In this document: positions 45,623 to 54,570 of the stretch, piece after piece
Position numbering within the stretch: position 1 is the stretch's first letter
How the letters are laid out: the number at the start of each line of letters is the position of its first letter
DNA from: Tenacibaculum finnmarkense
GTDB taxonomy: Bacteria; Bacteroidota; Bacteroidia; Flavobacteriales; Flavobacteriaceae
Length of the DNA: 64,000 nucleotides
Assembly: GCF_900239185.1 (NCBI RefSeq)
Contig: NZ_OENA01000013.1
Span: 1 to 64,000 of the forward strand
Reading direction: 5' to 3'
The notes under the pieces: generated by a model
What the model was told of the DNA's origin: nothing
Seen by the model: only the letters and a program-made list of their open reading frames with translations
Database searches by the model: none
Position numbers and translations under genes: made by a program

Positions 45623-47338
45623 ATGAAAAGCACGTTAAAATTATTTAGTTTATTGGTTATCACAGCGTTAATGGTTGCTTCCTGTAAGAGCAATAGTGGT
45701 GGTTCAAGTAAATCTTCATTAACCGGATGGAATTTTAATGACCCTAATTACGGTGGTTATATAAAAGGAGAAGATAAAAAAGGAAAAGAAACTCCTCCAG
45801 GAATGACACATATAGAAGGTGGAAGCTTTACTATGGGGCTAGTGCAGGATGATGTAATGTTCGATTGGAATACTACACCTCAAAAAATGCATGTTCGTTC
45901 TTTTTATATGGATGAAACAGAGGTTACAAATGCGGAATATGGTTTATTCATGCAATATACTAAAGATGTTTTTCCACCGGAAGATCCTCAATTTAAAAAT
46001 ATTTATCAATCTGTTTTACCAGATACATTAGTTTGGAGAAAAGGATTAGGAAATACTAATTTATTATCAGAAAGTTATTTAAGACATCCTTCGTATGCCG
46101 AATATCCTGTTGTAGGGGTAAGTTGGTTACAGGCTAGTAAGTACTGTAAATGGCGTACCAATGCCGTGAATTTAAAAATATTAATGGATAAAGGTGTTAT
46201 TAAAAATATCTTTAAAGAAGATTCATTAAGCTTTAAAGGAAAGAATAATTTTGATACTGATACCTATTTAACCAATCCGTATGCATTGTTTGACGGAGAT
46301 TCTACTATTTATAAAAAAGGAATTCCTGTATATAGGAAAAAAGGAAGCTCAAGACCCGATAAAGATAAATTTTCAGGAAGACAGGTAACTTCATCAGATG
46401 GTATTTTAGCACAAAAATTTAGGCTTCCAACAGAAGTTGAATGGGAATATGCTTCAAAAGCAATTTTTGAAAACCGTGAGTATAACAATATTCGTGGAAG
46501 AAAAAAATACGCTTGGAACGGTAAATATACACGTGATAGAGATAAAAGAAGAAGAGGAGATCAGTTAGGAAACTTTAAGCAAGGAAAAGGAGATTATAGT
46601 GGTATTGCAGGTTGGAGTAGTGATATGGCAGATATTCCTAATGCAGCAGCAAGTTATCCGCCAAATGCTTTTGGTTTGTTTGATATGTCAGGGAATGTAG
46701 CCGAATGGGTGCAAGATGTATACCGTCCTATTATTGATTCTGAAGCAAATGATTTCAACTATTTTAGAGGAAATATTTTCACTAAAAAATTAATAAATCA
46801 AGAAGGTAAAGTAGTTATTGTTGGTGATGAAATGGGCGAAATTGAATACGATACTCTAGAAAATGGAAGAATCGTACCAAAAGAATTACCTGGTAGTGTT
46901 AAGTTTATCCCTATTACAAAGGAAGATACTTATATGAGAAGAAACTATAATTTAGCAGATAACTCAAGTTTAGGTGATGGAGATCAAGCTTCTTCAAAAG
47001 ATTATCAATTAGAAAAAGATCAATTAGGAGAGATGTCAAGAATGTACAACTCACCTGAAAAACCTGAAGCAGATAGAGATTCATTAGGAAACGTAGTGAA
47101 TAACTATAAATACGATTCAAAAAACAGAGCAACTTTAATTAGTGATAAATCTAGAGTTTATAAAGGTGGTTCATGGGCAGATAGAGAGTATTGGTTAGAC
47201 CCAGCTCAAAGAAGGTATTTTCCTGAATATATGGCTACGAATTTTATCGGATTTAGATGTGCTACTGATAAAATGGGACCTATGATGTTAAACAAGCGTA
47301 AGACTGCTACACCAAGGTATTCAATGAATAAAAGATAA
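45623..47338 (+). CDS. gldJ: Gliding motility lipoprotein GldJ
   Basis: An outer-membrane-associated lipoprotein needed for gliding and type IX secretion in flavobacteria (established). The 571-aa protein has a lipoprotein signal with lipobox LMVASC (Cys about residue 21). The rest is a formylglycine-generating-enzyme-like fold: HIEGGSFTMGLVQDD, MDETEVTNAEYGLFMQY, YPVVGVSWLQASKYCKWRT, FRLPTEVEWEYASKA, NAFGLFDMSGNVAEWVQDVY, GGSWADREYWLDPAQRRYF and the terminal FIGFRCATDK. A long charged insert lies around residues 375-490. GldJ is not known to act as an enzyme. It precedes murF, separated by a terminator, as in other flavobacteria. Confidence 0.95.
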   Translation: MKSTLKLFSLLVITALMVASCKSNSGGSSKSSLTGWNFNDPNYGGYIKGEDKKGKETPPGMTHIEGGSFTMGLVQDDVMFDWNTTPQKMHVRSFYMDETEVTNAEYGLFMQYTKDVFPPEDPQFKNIYQSVLPDTLVWRKGLGNTNLLSESYLRHPSYAEYPVVGVSWLQASKYCKWRTNAVNLKILMDKGVIKNIFKEDSLSFKGKNNFDTDTYLTNPYALFDGDSTIYKKGIPVYRKKGSSRPDKDKFSGRQVTSSDGILAQKFRLPTEVEWEYASKAIFENREYNNIRGRKKYAWNGKYTRDRDKRRRGDQLGNFKQGKGDYSGIAGWSSDMADIPNAAASYPPNAFGLFDMSGNVAEWVQDVYRPIIDSEANDFNYFRGNIFTKKLINQEGKVVIVGDEMGEIEYDTLENGRIVPKELPGSVKFIPITKEDTYMRRNYNLADNSSLGDGDQASSKDYQLEKDQLGEMSRMYNSPEKPEADRDSLGNVVNNYKYDSKNRATLISDKSRVYKGGSWADREYWLDPAQRRYFPEYMATNFIGFRCATDKMGPMMLNKRKTATPRYSMNKR

Positions 47339-47360
47339 ACAATTAAATATTTTATATACT

Positions 47361-47392
47361 AAAACCTCATTGAATTTTCAATGAGGTTTTTT
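47361..47392 (+). terminator. Terminator between gldJ and murF
   Basis: AAAACCTCATTGA pairs with TCAATGAGGTTTT over 13 bp with a 4-nt loop and a T run. It ends only 11 nt before the murF ATG, so murF must either be read through or use a promoter inside gldJ. Confidence 0.85.
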
Positions 47393-47403
47393 ATTTTTAC
47401 AAA

Positions 47404-48681
47404 ATGAAAATAGCTGATTTATATACCCTATATATTCAACATGGTTTAGTTGATACCGATACTAGAAATATTAGAGAAAACACCTTGTTTTTTGCTTTAA
47501 AAGGCGCGAACTTTAATGGTAATAAGTTTGCAGAGCAAGCTTTAAAAAAAGGTGCTAAATTTGCTATTATTGATCAAGTAGCATTTAAAACTTCTGATAA
47601 AACTATTTTAGTTGAAAATGTATTAAAAGCCCTGCAAGATTTAGCAAGTTATCATCGAAAAAAATTAGGAATACCTATTATAGCAATAACAGGTAGCAAT
47701 GGGAAAACAACCACCAAAGAGTTAATTAATGCTGTATTGTCATCAACCTATAAAACGACTGCAACAATAGGGAATTTAAACAATCATATAGGCGTTCCTT
47801 TAACGTTACTTTCTATGACAAATCAAACGGAAATAGGAATTGTTGAAATGGGCGCAAACCACCCTAATGAAATTGCTTTTTTAACTGAAATAACAACGCC
47901 AGATTTTGGGTATATTACTAATTTTGGAAGTGCACATCTAGAAGGTTTTGGGTCGTTAGAAGGTGTTATAAAAGCAAAATCAGAATTATATGATTTTCTT
48001 ATCAAGAACAATAAAAATATTTTTGTAAATCCAGAAGATGCTATTCAAGTAGCCAAAACTAAAGATGCAAATACTGTTTTGTTTGAAAAGTCTATTGGTT
48101 TTATAAAGGCAAATCCTTTTGTGAAATTATCTTTTGCATCATTAGAAATACAAAGTAATTTGATAGGAGCGTATAATTTTTCAAACATATCAGCCGCTAT
48201 TACGATAGGGGATTATTTTAAGATATCTAAAGAAAAAATTAAAGCGGCTATAGAGAAATATACTTCGTCAAATAATCGTTCACAAGTTATTAAAACTCAA
48301 AATAACAGTATTATTTTAGATGCCTATAATGCCAATCCAACGAGTATGAAGGTGGCGCTAGAAAGTTTTAACAGTTTAGAAGCAAAACATAAAACGGTTA
48401 TTTTAGGTGATATGTTTGAGTTAGGAAATTACAGTAAAACAGCCCATCAAACTATTGTAGATTTAACGCTTAGTTTTAATTTTGATAAAGCCTTTTTTGT
48501 AGGTGAAAATTTTAATAAAACCGAAATAAAGTGTCAAATAAAAGATGAAATAAAGTCTCAAAAATGTATAAGTTTTGAAGCACTGAAAGAATATTTACAA
48601 AAAATCCCTGTAAAAGAAAGTACTATTTTAATAAAAGGTTCTAGAGGTATGGCGTTGGAAAGGCTGGTTGAACTTTGTTAG
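47404..48681 (+). CDS. murF: UDP-N-acetylmuramoyl-tripeptide--D-alanyl-D-alanine ligase
   Basis: Adds D-Ala-D-Ala to the UDP-MurNAc-tripeptide, the last cytoplasmic ligation step of peptidoglycan precursor synthesis. The 425-aa protein has the Mur ligase three-domain layout: N-terminal UDP-binding domain (DTRNIRENTLFFALKGANFNG), central ATPase with GITGSNGKTTTKELINAVL-like text (ITGSNGKTTTKEL), GNLNNHIGVPLTLL, VEMGANHPNEIAFL, ITNFGSAHLEGFGS, and C-terminal domain with LDAYNANPTSMKVALESF and ILGDMFELG. Its start is 11 nt after the gldJ terminator, which raises the question of how it is transcribed. Confidence 0.94.
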   Translation: MKIADLYTLYIQHGLVDTDTRNIRENTLFFALKGANFNGNKFAEQALKKGAKFAIIDQVAFKTSDKTILVENVLKALQDLASYHRKKLGIPIIAITGSNGKTTTKELINAVLSSTYKTTATIGNLNNHIGVPLTLLSMTNQTEIGIVEMGANHPNEIAFLTEITTPDFGYITNFGSAHLEGFGSLEGVIKAKSELYDFLIKNNKNIFVNPEDAIQVAKTKDANTVLFEKSIGFIKANPFVKLSFASLEIQSNLIGAYNFSNISAAITIGDYFKISKEKIKAAIEKYTSSNNRSQVIKTQNNSIILDAYNANPTSMKVALESFNSLEAKHKTVILGDMFELGNYSKTAHQTIVDLTLSFNFDKAFFVGENFNKTEIKCQIKDEIKSQKCISFEALKEYLQKIPVKESTILIKGSRGMALERLVELC

Positions 48682-48714
48682 TTTAGTGTTTTTTAATGAA
48701 TTATTCTGGGCATA

Positions 48715-48753
48715 AAAAAACTCCGATATTTAGATAAAATATCGGAGTTTTTT
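48715..48753. terminator. Bidirectional terminator between murF and the PglF-like gene
   Basis: ACTCCGATATTT and AAATATCGGAGT, extended by A and T tracts, form a stem of 12 bp or more with a small loop. It separates convergent genes. Confidence 0.88.
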
Positions 48754-48786
48754 ATATACAATTAGTAAAGTAATTGTTCTTTAAAA

Positions 48787-50688
48787 TTAAAGAACTTTAG
48801 CGTCTAATTTTTCATAAATAGAATTCTTAGAGATATATTCAGGAACAATTTCTTTTATAAGTTGTACTGTTTTCTGATTGTCATGGTTTTTATTGTTAAC
48901 ACATAATTCTGCAATTTTATGACGTATAAAAAGAGTGTCTATAACCTGATTTTTAGCGATCATTATTTTTTCATGATAGGTAGGCGCTGTGTTTTCACCA
49001 TCAGCTAAAAGCTCTTCGTACAGTTTTTCACCAGGGCGTAATCCTGTTATTTTGATATCAATATCTTCTGGAAATTTTAATCCAGATAAATGAATCATTC
49101 TTTTGGCTATTTCATATATTTTTACAGATTTCCCCATATCAAAAATATAAATTTCACCACCATTCCCCATAGTTCCTGCTTCTAAAACCAAGCAACAAGC
49201 CTCTGGTATAGTCATAAAATAACGTGTAATATCTTTGTGAGTAACCGTTAAAGGACCTCCATTTTCAATTTGACGTTTAAAAAGAGGAATTACAGAACCG
49301 TTAGAACCTAAAACATTTCCAAATCGCGTGATGGTAAATTTAGTATGATGACTTGTATCATTACTTAAACAACTGATGTACATTTCAGCAACTCTTTTGG
49401 TTGCTCCCATTACGTTTGTCGGGTTTACTGCCTTATCCGTAGAAACCATAACAAAGCGTTCTACTTGGTGTTTTATTGATAAATCGGCAATATTTTTAGT
49501 TCCTGCAATGTTTATTTTAACAGCTTCATAAGGAGTCATTTCCATTAAAGGAACGTGTTTATAAGCTGCTGCATGGAATACTTTCTGCGGTTTATATTGT
49601 TCAAAAATTTTAGACATTCTTGTTTCATCTCTAACATCTGCAACGATAGAAGTGATGTTTTGTCTGCCTTTTTGAACAAGTTCTTGCTGAAGGTCGTATA
49701 ATGCCGATTCGGCCTGGTCGATTAGTACTAAATGTTCGTGTTGGTAAGCACTTAGTTGTCTTGAAATTTCTGAACCTATTGAACCAGCCGCTCCTGTTAC
49801 TAAAATGACTTTATTGTTTACATCTTTTTTAACAATCGGATTTTCAATAGAAATAGGTTTTCTATTTAGTAAATCTTCTATTTTTACCGTTTTAATTTGA
49901 TTGGCTTCTAAATCGCCATCAATCCATTTTGAAATAGGTGGAACAATTTTAACTTTTACGCCTAAATCTAATAGGGTATCGGTAATAAAAAGTAATTTTT
50001 CAGATTTTATATTCTGAATAGAAATAATAACGTCATCAATTTGTTTATTTTCGATAAACTCTTTATTGATGATTTTTCTGTTATATATTTTAACTTGATT
50101 TATTTTTTTTCCAGATTTTTTTTCATTGTCATCAATAAAACCTAAAACATTATATTGGTGTTTCGTGTCTCTATCTAAAGCTTCATAAGTTGCTAATCCT
50201 GAATCTCCTGATCCATATATAAGCACATTTGATGATTTACTTAATTTAGTTGATATCATTTTAAAAAACGCTTTAAAAACATACCTACTAATAACCAATG
50301 CTAAAATTGAAATCAAATAATGAATAATCAAAATTGATAAAGGAATTGTAAAACGAGGAATGAAAGCAAATAAATTATTAATTAAAACAATCGAAATTGC
50401 TGTTAAAAAAAGTAAGCTCACTCCTAAAAAAACATTAAAAGCATCTCTTGTTCCTGTATGCCTAACAATACCTCGGTATGAGCCCACAATAAGAAAACTT
50501 ATAAGGGCTATACATGCTATAAACGGAATTTGATAATATAAATTATCAAGATCAAAATTTAAACTAGCATTAAAACGCACGGAGTATGCTAATATGAAAG
50601 ATATACATACTAAAATGATGTCGATACTTAAAACAACCCATTTGGAGGCGTATCGTTCAAAAAACTTTAAAGCAATTTTTTTTGGCAT
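48787..50688 (-). CDS. Membrane-bound UDP-GlcNAc 4,6-dehydratase (PglF/WbpM/CapD type)
   Basis: A 633-aa inner-membrane enzyme. Four hydrophobic helices occupy the first 130 residues. A Rossmann-like CoA/nucleotide-binding module follows (VLIYGSGDSGLATYEAL), then the catalytic SDR domain from about residue 290 (VILVTGAAGSIGSEISRQL, FHAAAYKHVPLMEMTPYEAV, STDKAVNPTNVMGATKRVAEMY with the PglF-type Met in place of the usual Tyr, FGNVLGSNGSVIPLFKRQI). It makes UDP-4-keto-6-deoxy-HexNAc, the substrate needed by the PglE/PglD/PglC-like enzymes at 33577-35931 (inference). In Bacteroidetes it is often a core gene next to murF rather than inside the O-antigen locus. FnlA is its soluble cousin. Confidence 0.9.
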   Translation of the reverse strand: MPKKIALKFFERYASKWVVLSIDIILVCISFILAYSVRFNASLNFDLDNLYYQIPFIACIALISFLIVGSYRGIVRHTGTRDAFNVFLGVSLLFLTAISIVLINNLFAFIPRFTIPLSILIIHYLISILALVISRYVFKAFFKMISTKLSKSSNVLIYGSGDSGLATYEALDRDTKHQYNVLGFIDDNEKKSGKKINQVKIYNRKIINKEFIENKQIDDVIISIQNIKSEKLLFITDTLLDLGVKVKIVPPISKWIDGDLEANQIKTVKIEDLLNRKPISIENPIVKKDVNNKVILVTGAAGSIGSEISRQLSAYQHEHLVLIDQAESALYDLQQELVQKGRQNITSIVADVRDETRMSKIFEQYKPQKVFHAAAYKHVPLMEMTPYEAVKINIAGTKNIADLSIKHQVERFVMVSTDKAVNPTNVMGATKRVAEMYISCLSNDTSHHTKFTITRFGNVLGSNGSVIPLFKRQIENGGPLTVTHKDITRYFMTIPEACCLVLEAGTMGNGGEIYIFDMGKSVKIYEIAKRMIHLSGLKFPEDIDIKITGLRPGEKLYEELLADGENTAPTYHEKIMIAKNQVIDTLFIRHKIAELCVNNKNHDNQKTVQLIKEIVPEYISKNSIYEKLDAKVL

Positions 50689-50725
50689 TATCTGTTTATT
50701 AAATGTTAAAAATACAAAATAAAAG

Positions 50726-51241
50726 TTAAATTTTAGCCATTTGTTTCTTCATCATTTGCATTTGCTCTTTTAACATGCCATGTTTGTCTAACTTTTTAGC
50801 TTCATTCATTAAAAGAGTTGCTTCTCTTTTTCTACGTTTGGTCATCGCTATTCCTGCTAACTGTAATTTTGCCATTGCTAAATCATGGTCCATCGCTAAA
50901 CCTAATTTAACTGCTTTTTTCAAGTATTTTTCGGCTTGTGTGATGTTTTTTTGACTTAGCATAATGCCATGTAAGTAATTATAATATCCTTCTTGCTTAG
51001 GAATTAAGGCTGTTTCTGGGTTTTTAATACGGTCTAACCATTTTTTAGTTCCTTCAAAATTTTGTTTACGTAATTGCATAAAAGCAAGTAAAATAAATTC
51101 ATTTTTAAAGTAGAAAAATACGAAAATACCTGCTAATAAAAGAATTGATATTCCATTCATTATATGAACCTGAGAAAACTCATAAATAGCCCATAAACTG
51201 ATTACACCTGCTATAATTAACTTTATATTTTTATTAAACAT
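50726..51241 (-). CDS. Small membrane protein with two helices and a TPR-like tail
   Basis: A 171-aa protein with two predicted membrane helices at about residues 8-25 and 30-50, then a soluble helical part whose middle (YYNYLHGIMLSQKNITQAEKYLKKAVKLGL and following, here given only by position 85-125) looks like one or two tetratricopeptide units. It ends in a Met/Lys/Gln-rich helix (KEQMQMMKKQMAKI). I cannot name a function. Similar short membrane/TPR proteins are annotated as DUF2892-like in flavobacteria (recollection, unverified). It lies 37 nt upstream of the PglF-like gene and 69 nt downstream of resB-ccsA, all minus strand. Confidence 0.75.
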   Translation of the reverse strand: MFNKNIKLIIAGVISLWAIYEFSQVHIMNGISILLLAGIFVFFYFKNEFILLAFMQLRKQNFEGTKKWLDRIKNPETALIPKQEGYYNYLHGIMLSQKNITQAEKYLKKAVKLGLAMDHDLAMAKLQLAGIAMTKRRKREATLLMNEAKKLDKHGMLKEQMQMMKKQMAKI

Positions 51242-51310
51242 TTTAATTTTTTTTAATTTTTGTTTTTTATCAATTTGTAAAAGTACATTTTTCTGTTAAA
51301 AATTGTTGCT

Positions 51311-54300
51311 TTATTTTTTATAAAACTTTTTATATTTAACCCATGCTAAAGAGCCTATTATTGCAACAAAAGCAATTGAATAATAAATAGAGGTAGGGGT
51401 AATTACTTTGTCACCACTAGCGTAAGAATGCAGTCCTGATAAGTAAAAATTTACGCCAAAATAGGTCATCATAATAGATGCAAAAGCCATTATAGACCAT
51501 AGGTTAAAGGTGTATCTTGATCTTAATCCAGGGATTAAACGCATGTGTAGCACAAAAGAATAAATCATAATTGATATTAACGCCCAAGTTTCTTTCGGGT
51601 CCCAGCCCCAGTAACGCCCCCAACTTTCATTTGCCCACATACCTCCTAAAAAGTTTCCGATTACCAGCATAATTAAACCAACAGTTACTGCCATTTCGTT
51701 AATTACGGTAAGTTCTTTTAGGTGAATATCCATTTTCTTTTTATTCTTTTTATTAGTGAAAATGATTAAAAATAAAGAGAAAATACCTAAAATCATTCCT
51801 AAAGCAAAAGGACCGTAACTAGCCACAATAATTGATACATGCACATATAGCCACCAAGAATTCAATACTGGTACTAAATTGGCAATTTCAGGATCTAACC
51901 AGTTTTGATGCGCAAAAAATAAAATAATAGACGTTAAAAATGTGGTAGCAGTAATTGTTAATGCCGAATTTTTTCCTAATAATAAACCAAATAACATGGT
52001 TGCAAGCCCTACAAATATAATTGATTCATAAGCGTTACTCCAAGGGGCATTTCCACTAATTTGCCAGCGAGAAGCTAGCCCTAAAATATGCACTATAAAA
52101 AGGATAATAACAATCCCTATTAAGGCTTTTATAACGTAGTTTATCCAAGGCTTGTTGTTAAATATTTGAAAAAAGACAAAAACAAGCATTAAAAAACTAA
52201 TAAATCCGTAGTATTTAGATAATTTTACAAATATATTGGTTTTATTGTAGGCTATTTCTAGGTTTATTTTATTTTCAGAAGGAATAACTTCTTTACCAAA
52301 TTTTCGTTGGAATTTTTTAATTCCGTCTAAAATTTTATTAGTTTCGGTATAATTTCCTGTTTTTTTAGCTTCTTGTAATAATTGAAAATATACAGGCAAT
52401 GATTGTCTTACAAAAACAGAATCTGTTCCTTTAAAATTTGCTTGTGAAGTTTCAGGTTGTGATACCCATTTATGTTGTTCATCATTAGGAATTGGGAAAA
52501 TTTTTAAAATTCCACCACCCAATGCTTGTGATAACAGCCACACACGATGTTCTATTTTTATAACATCTTTTTCAAATTTACTTTGAATTTGTTTTTTTTG
52601 AGCTTCAATAACAAGATTGCTAATTTTAGAGGTTCCGTTTTTATCATAAAAATCTATAAAACAAGCATATTCAGCCTCTTTTTTAACACCTAATATTTCA
52701 CGGATTTTGGTATTTCCTTTCTCTAGATAAACAAAAGGAACATTTAACCAAAACATGGGCGACTCGGTAATAGAAACTAAAATTTGACTTGGTGTTAAGT
52801 CTTTAAAGCTGTTAGTATGCGCTACTTTTCGAACCAATTCTGATGCAAAAGTATGTGCGGGCTTCATACGTCCGCCTGTATCTTGTATTACCAATTCACT
52901 AAATAAAGCAGCGTGTTCTTTGTTTACAACCGATTTTTTTAAAACCGTTTCAATTTCGTTTTCTGATAACTTTTTAGCTTGTTGATGTTGTTGTTCCTGA
53001 TGCTGTGAAAAACTTAAAAAACTACTTGCTAAAAATAAGATTGTAAGGGTCGCTTTTTTTGTTCTAATTTTAATTAATGATTTTTTCAAATAATCAAAAC
53101 GAGTATTTTTAACAAACAATGAGGCAATTAAACCAAAAAACAGTAAAAAATAACCGATATAAGTAACTAAAGTACCCATATAATCATGGTTTACAGATAA
53201 GTGAGTTTGTTCTTTATCTCCTTCAATTTTATAGCTAGATTGAAATAATTTATAGCCTTTATAATCTAAAATATTGTTCATAAAAATTCGATAATCAAAT
53301 GTTTCTTCCTTGTCGATAACCGTTACTTCACTAGCAAAAGAAGCGGCATTTTCTGAACCAGGGTATTTTTGTAATTGAAAGTCATTTAATTTAACACTAA
53401 AAGGTGTTTGGCGTTGCTTTGCACCGTACCAAGCTCTAAAATTTAAGCCATCAATACTAAATTGTTCTTTTCCTTCAACATTAAAGCTACCACCAGTTAA
53501 TTTCACACGTTCTGTTTTGTCATTAAAAGTAACATCAAAAACAACCATGTCAAATTTTTGGTCATTTTTTTCACCTCTAAGAATTTTCATTTCTCCTTTA
53601 ATAGCAGGCTGAGGAATAACAAAAGGAAGCCCCGAAATTTGGTATAAAGATCGAAGGTTAAAATTCTGAATGCTGTCTTTTTTAACCAATCCTTTGCGTT
53701 GGGTTGCCATTACTTGATAACTACCTGCCGATTTGGTTTGTATTTTTAAGGTATCGTTTTGTTTAAAAATATTAATATTTGTGTCCTCTGATTTAGCATC
53801 AAAACCAACTAAAATATTATGAATATTTTCAATTGTACCACGTTTAATATAGTGTTCATGTCTGCTTCCGCTAGAACTCTCTACAAATAAAAGATGCTCA
53901 GTACCATTTTGGTCTTCAACCAATTTTTCTTCAGCCCAAGGAATATAATCGACTAAATTAAATGTTATTTTATGATTTTCACCATCTTTTTTTGGCTGAA
54001 AATACTCGGTAAAACTTGCCGAATTACTCCCTAAAGCAGTTAATAGTAGCTTGTTATTTGTTTCTTTTTGAAATTCGTTATTATCAATAACTACGTTTAA
54101 ATAATTAATATCAGATAAAAAAGTATTGGTAGTTTCTCCTTCATCAATAATCATTAATCCTTCATAACTAATATAACGGGTAATTCCTGCGCCAATTAAA
54201 ATCAATAAAAAGGCTACGTGAAATAACAATACCGACCATTTTTCTTTTTTGTATAATCGATATCTGAAGATGTTTCCAAAGAAATTAACCACGAAAAACA

Positions 54301-54463
54301 CTTGAATTAACTCAAACCACCAAGCATTATATACCAAGGCTTTAGAAGTTTGTGTTCCAAAATCATTTTCCATAAAGGTTGCAACTCCCATTGCTATTGC
54401 GAAAACGAAGAATAATACGGCTGTTAAGCGGGTAGAGTAAAGAATGTCAAAGATTTTTTTCAT
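51311..54463 (-). CDS. ccsA: Fused ResB-CcsA cytochrome c biogenesis protein (System II)
   Basis: A 1050-aa inner-membrane protein that exports and attaches haem to c-type apocytochromes. The N-terminal part is ResB-like: helices near residues 12-32, 48-65 and 78-98, a large periplasmic domain, and another helix near 435-455. A second periplasmic segment of about 300 residues follows. The C-terminal part, from about residue 790, is CcsA with multiple helices and the tryptophan-rich haem site GRYWGWDPKETWALISIMIY, plus conserved His in IVHILGLASRW, WLYVHVSIIVASYGPFA and FVLHMRLIPG. Fusion of the two halves is known from Bacteroidetes and epsilonproteobacteria. A -7 element lies about 30 nt upstream. 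Confidence 0.92.
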   Translation of the reverse strand: MKKIFDILYSTRLTAVLFFVFAIAMGVATFMENDFGTQTSKALVYNAWWFELIQVFFVVNFFGNIFRYRLYKKEKWSVLLFHVAFLLILIGAGITRYISYEGLMIIDEGETTNTFLSDINYLNVVIDNNEFQKETNNKLLLTALGSNSASFTEYFQPKKDGENHKITFNLVDYIPWAEEKLVEDQNGTEHLLFVESSSGSRHEHYIKRGTIENIHNILVGFDAKSEDTNINIFKQNDTLKIQTKSAGSYQVMATQRKGLVKKDSIQNFNLRSLYQISGLPFVIPQPAIKGEMKILRGEKNDQKFDMVVFDVTFNDKTERVKLTGGSFNVEGKEQFSIDGLNFRAWYGAKQRQTPFSVKLNDFQLQKYPGSENAASFASEVTVIDKEETFDYRIFMNNILDYKGYKLFQSSYKIEGDKEQTHLSVNHDYMGTLVTYIGYFLLFFGLIASLFVKNTRFDYLKKSLIKIRTKKATLTILFLASSFLSFSQHQEQQHQQAKKLSENEIETVLKKSVVNKEHAALFSELVIQDTGGRMKPAHTFASELVRKVAHTNSFKDLTPSQILVSITESPMFWLNVPFVYLEKGNTKIREILGVKKEAEYACFIDFYDKNGTSKISNLVIEAQKKQIQSKFEKDVIKIEHRVWLLSQALGGGILKIFPIPNDEQHKWVSQPETSQANFKGTDSVFVRQSLPVYFQLLQEAKKTGNYTETNKILDGIKKFQRKFGKEVIPSENKINLEIAYNKTNIFVKLSKYYGFISFLMLVFVFFQIFNNKPWINYVIKALIGIVIILFIVHILGLASRWQISGNAPWSNAYESIIFVGLATMLFGLLLGKNSALTITATTFLTSIILFFAHQNWLDPEIANLVPVLNSWWLYVHVSIIVASYGPFALGMILGIFSLFLIIFTNKKNKKKMDIHLKELTVINEMAVTVGLIMLVIGNFLGGMWANESWGRYWGWDPKETWALISIMIYSFVLHMRLIPGLRSRYTFNLWSIMAFASIMMTYFGVNFYLSGLHSYASGDKVITPTSIYYSIAFVAIIGSLAWVKYKKFYKK

Positions 54464-54491
54464 CTGTAAATCTGCTATGTGTAAAACTTGG

Positions 54492-54499
54492 CAAATTTA
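54492..54499 (-). promoter_or_regulatory. Candidate -7 element for resB-ccsA
   Basis: Reads TAAATTTG on the minus strand, 28 nt before the start codon at 54463. No -33 TTG is evident. Confidence 0.5.
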
Positions 54500-54570
54500 C
54501 ATATTAATGCGTTAATACGTTTAAGATTTTAATCATTTTTAAACAAAGAAAAAGTTAAAATAAAAGTAAA

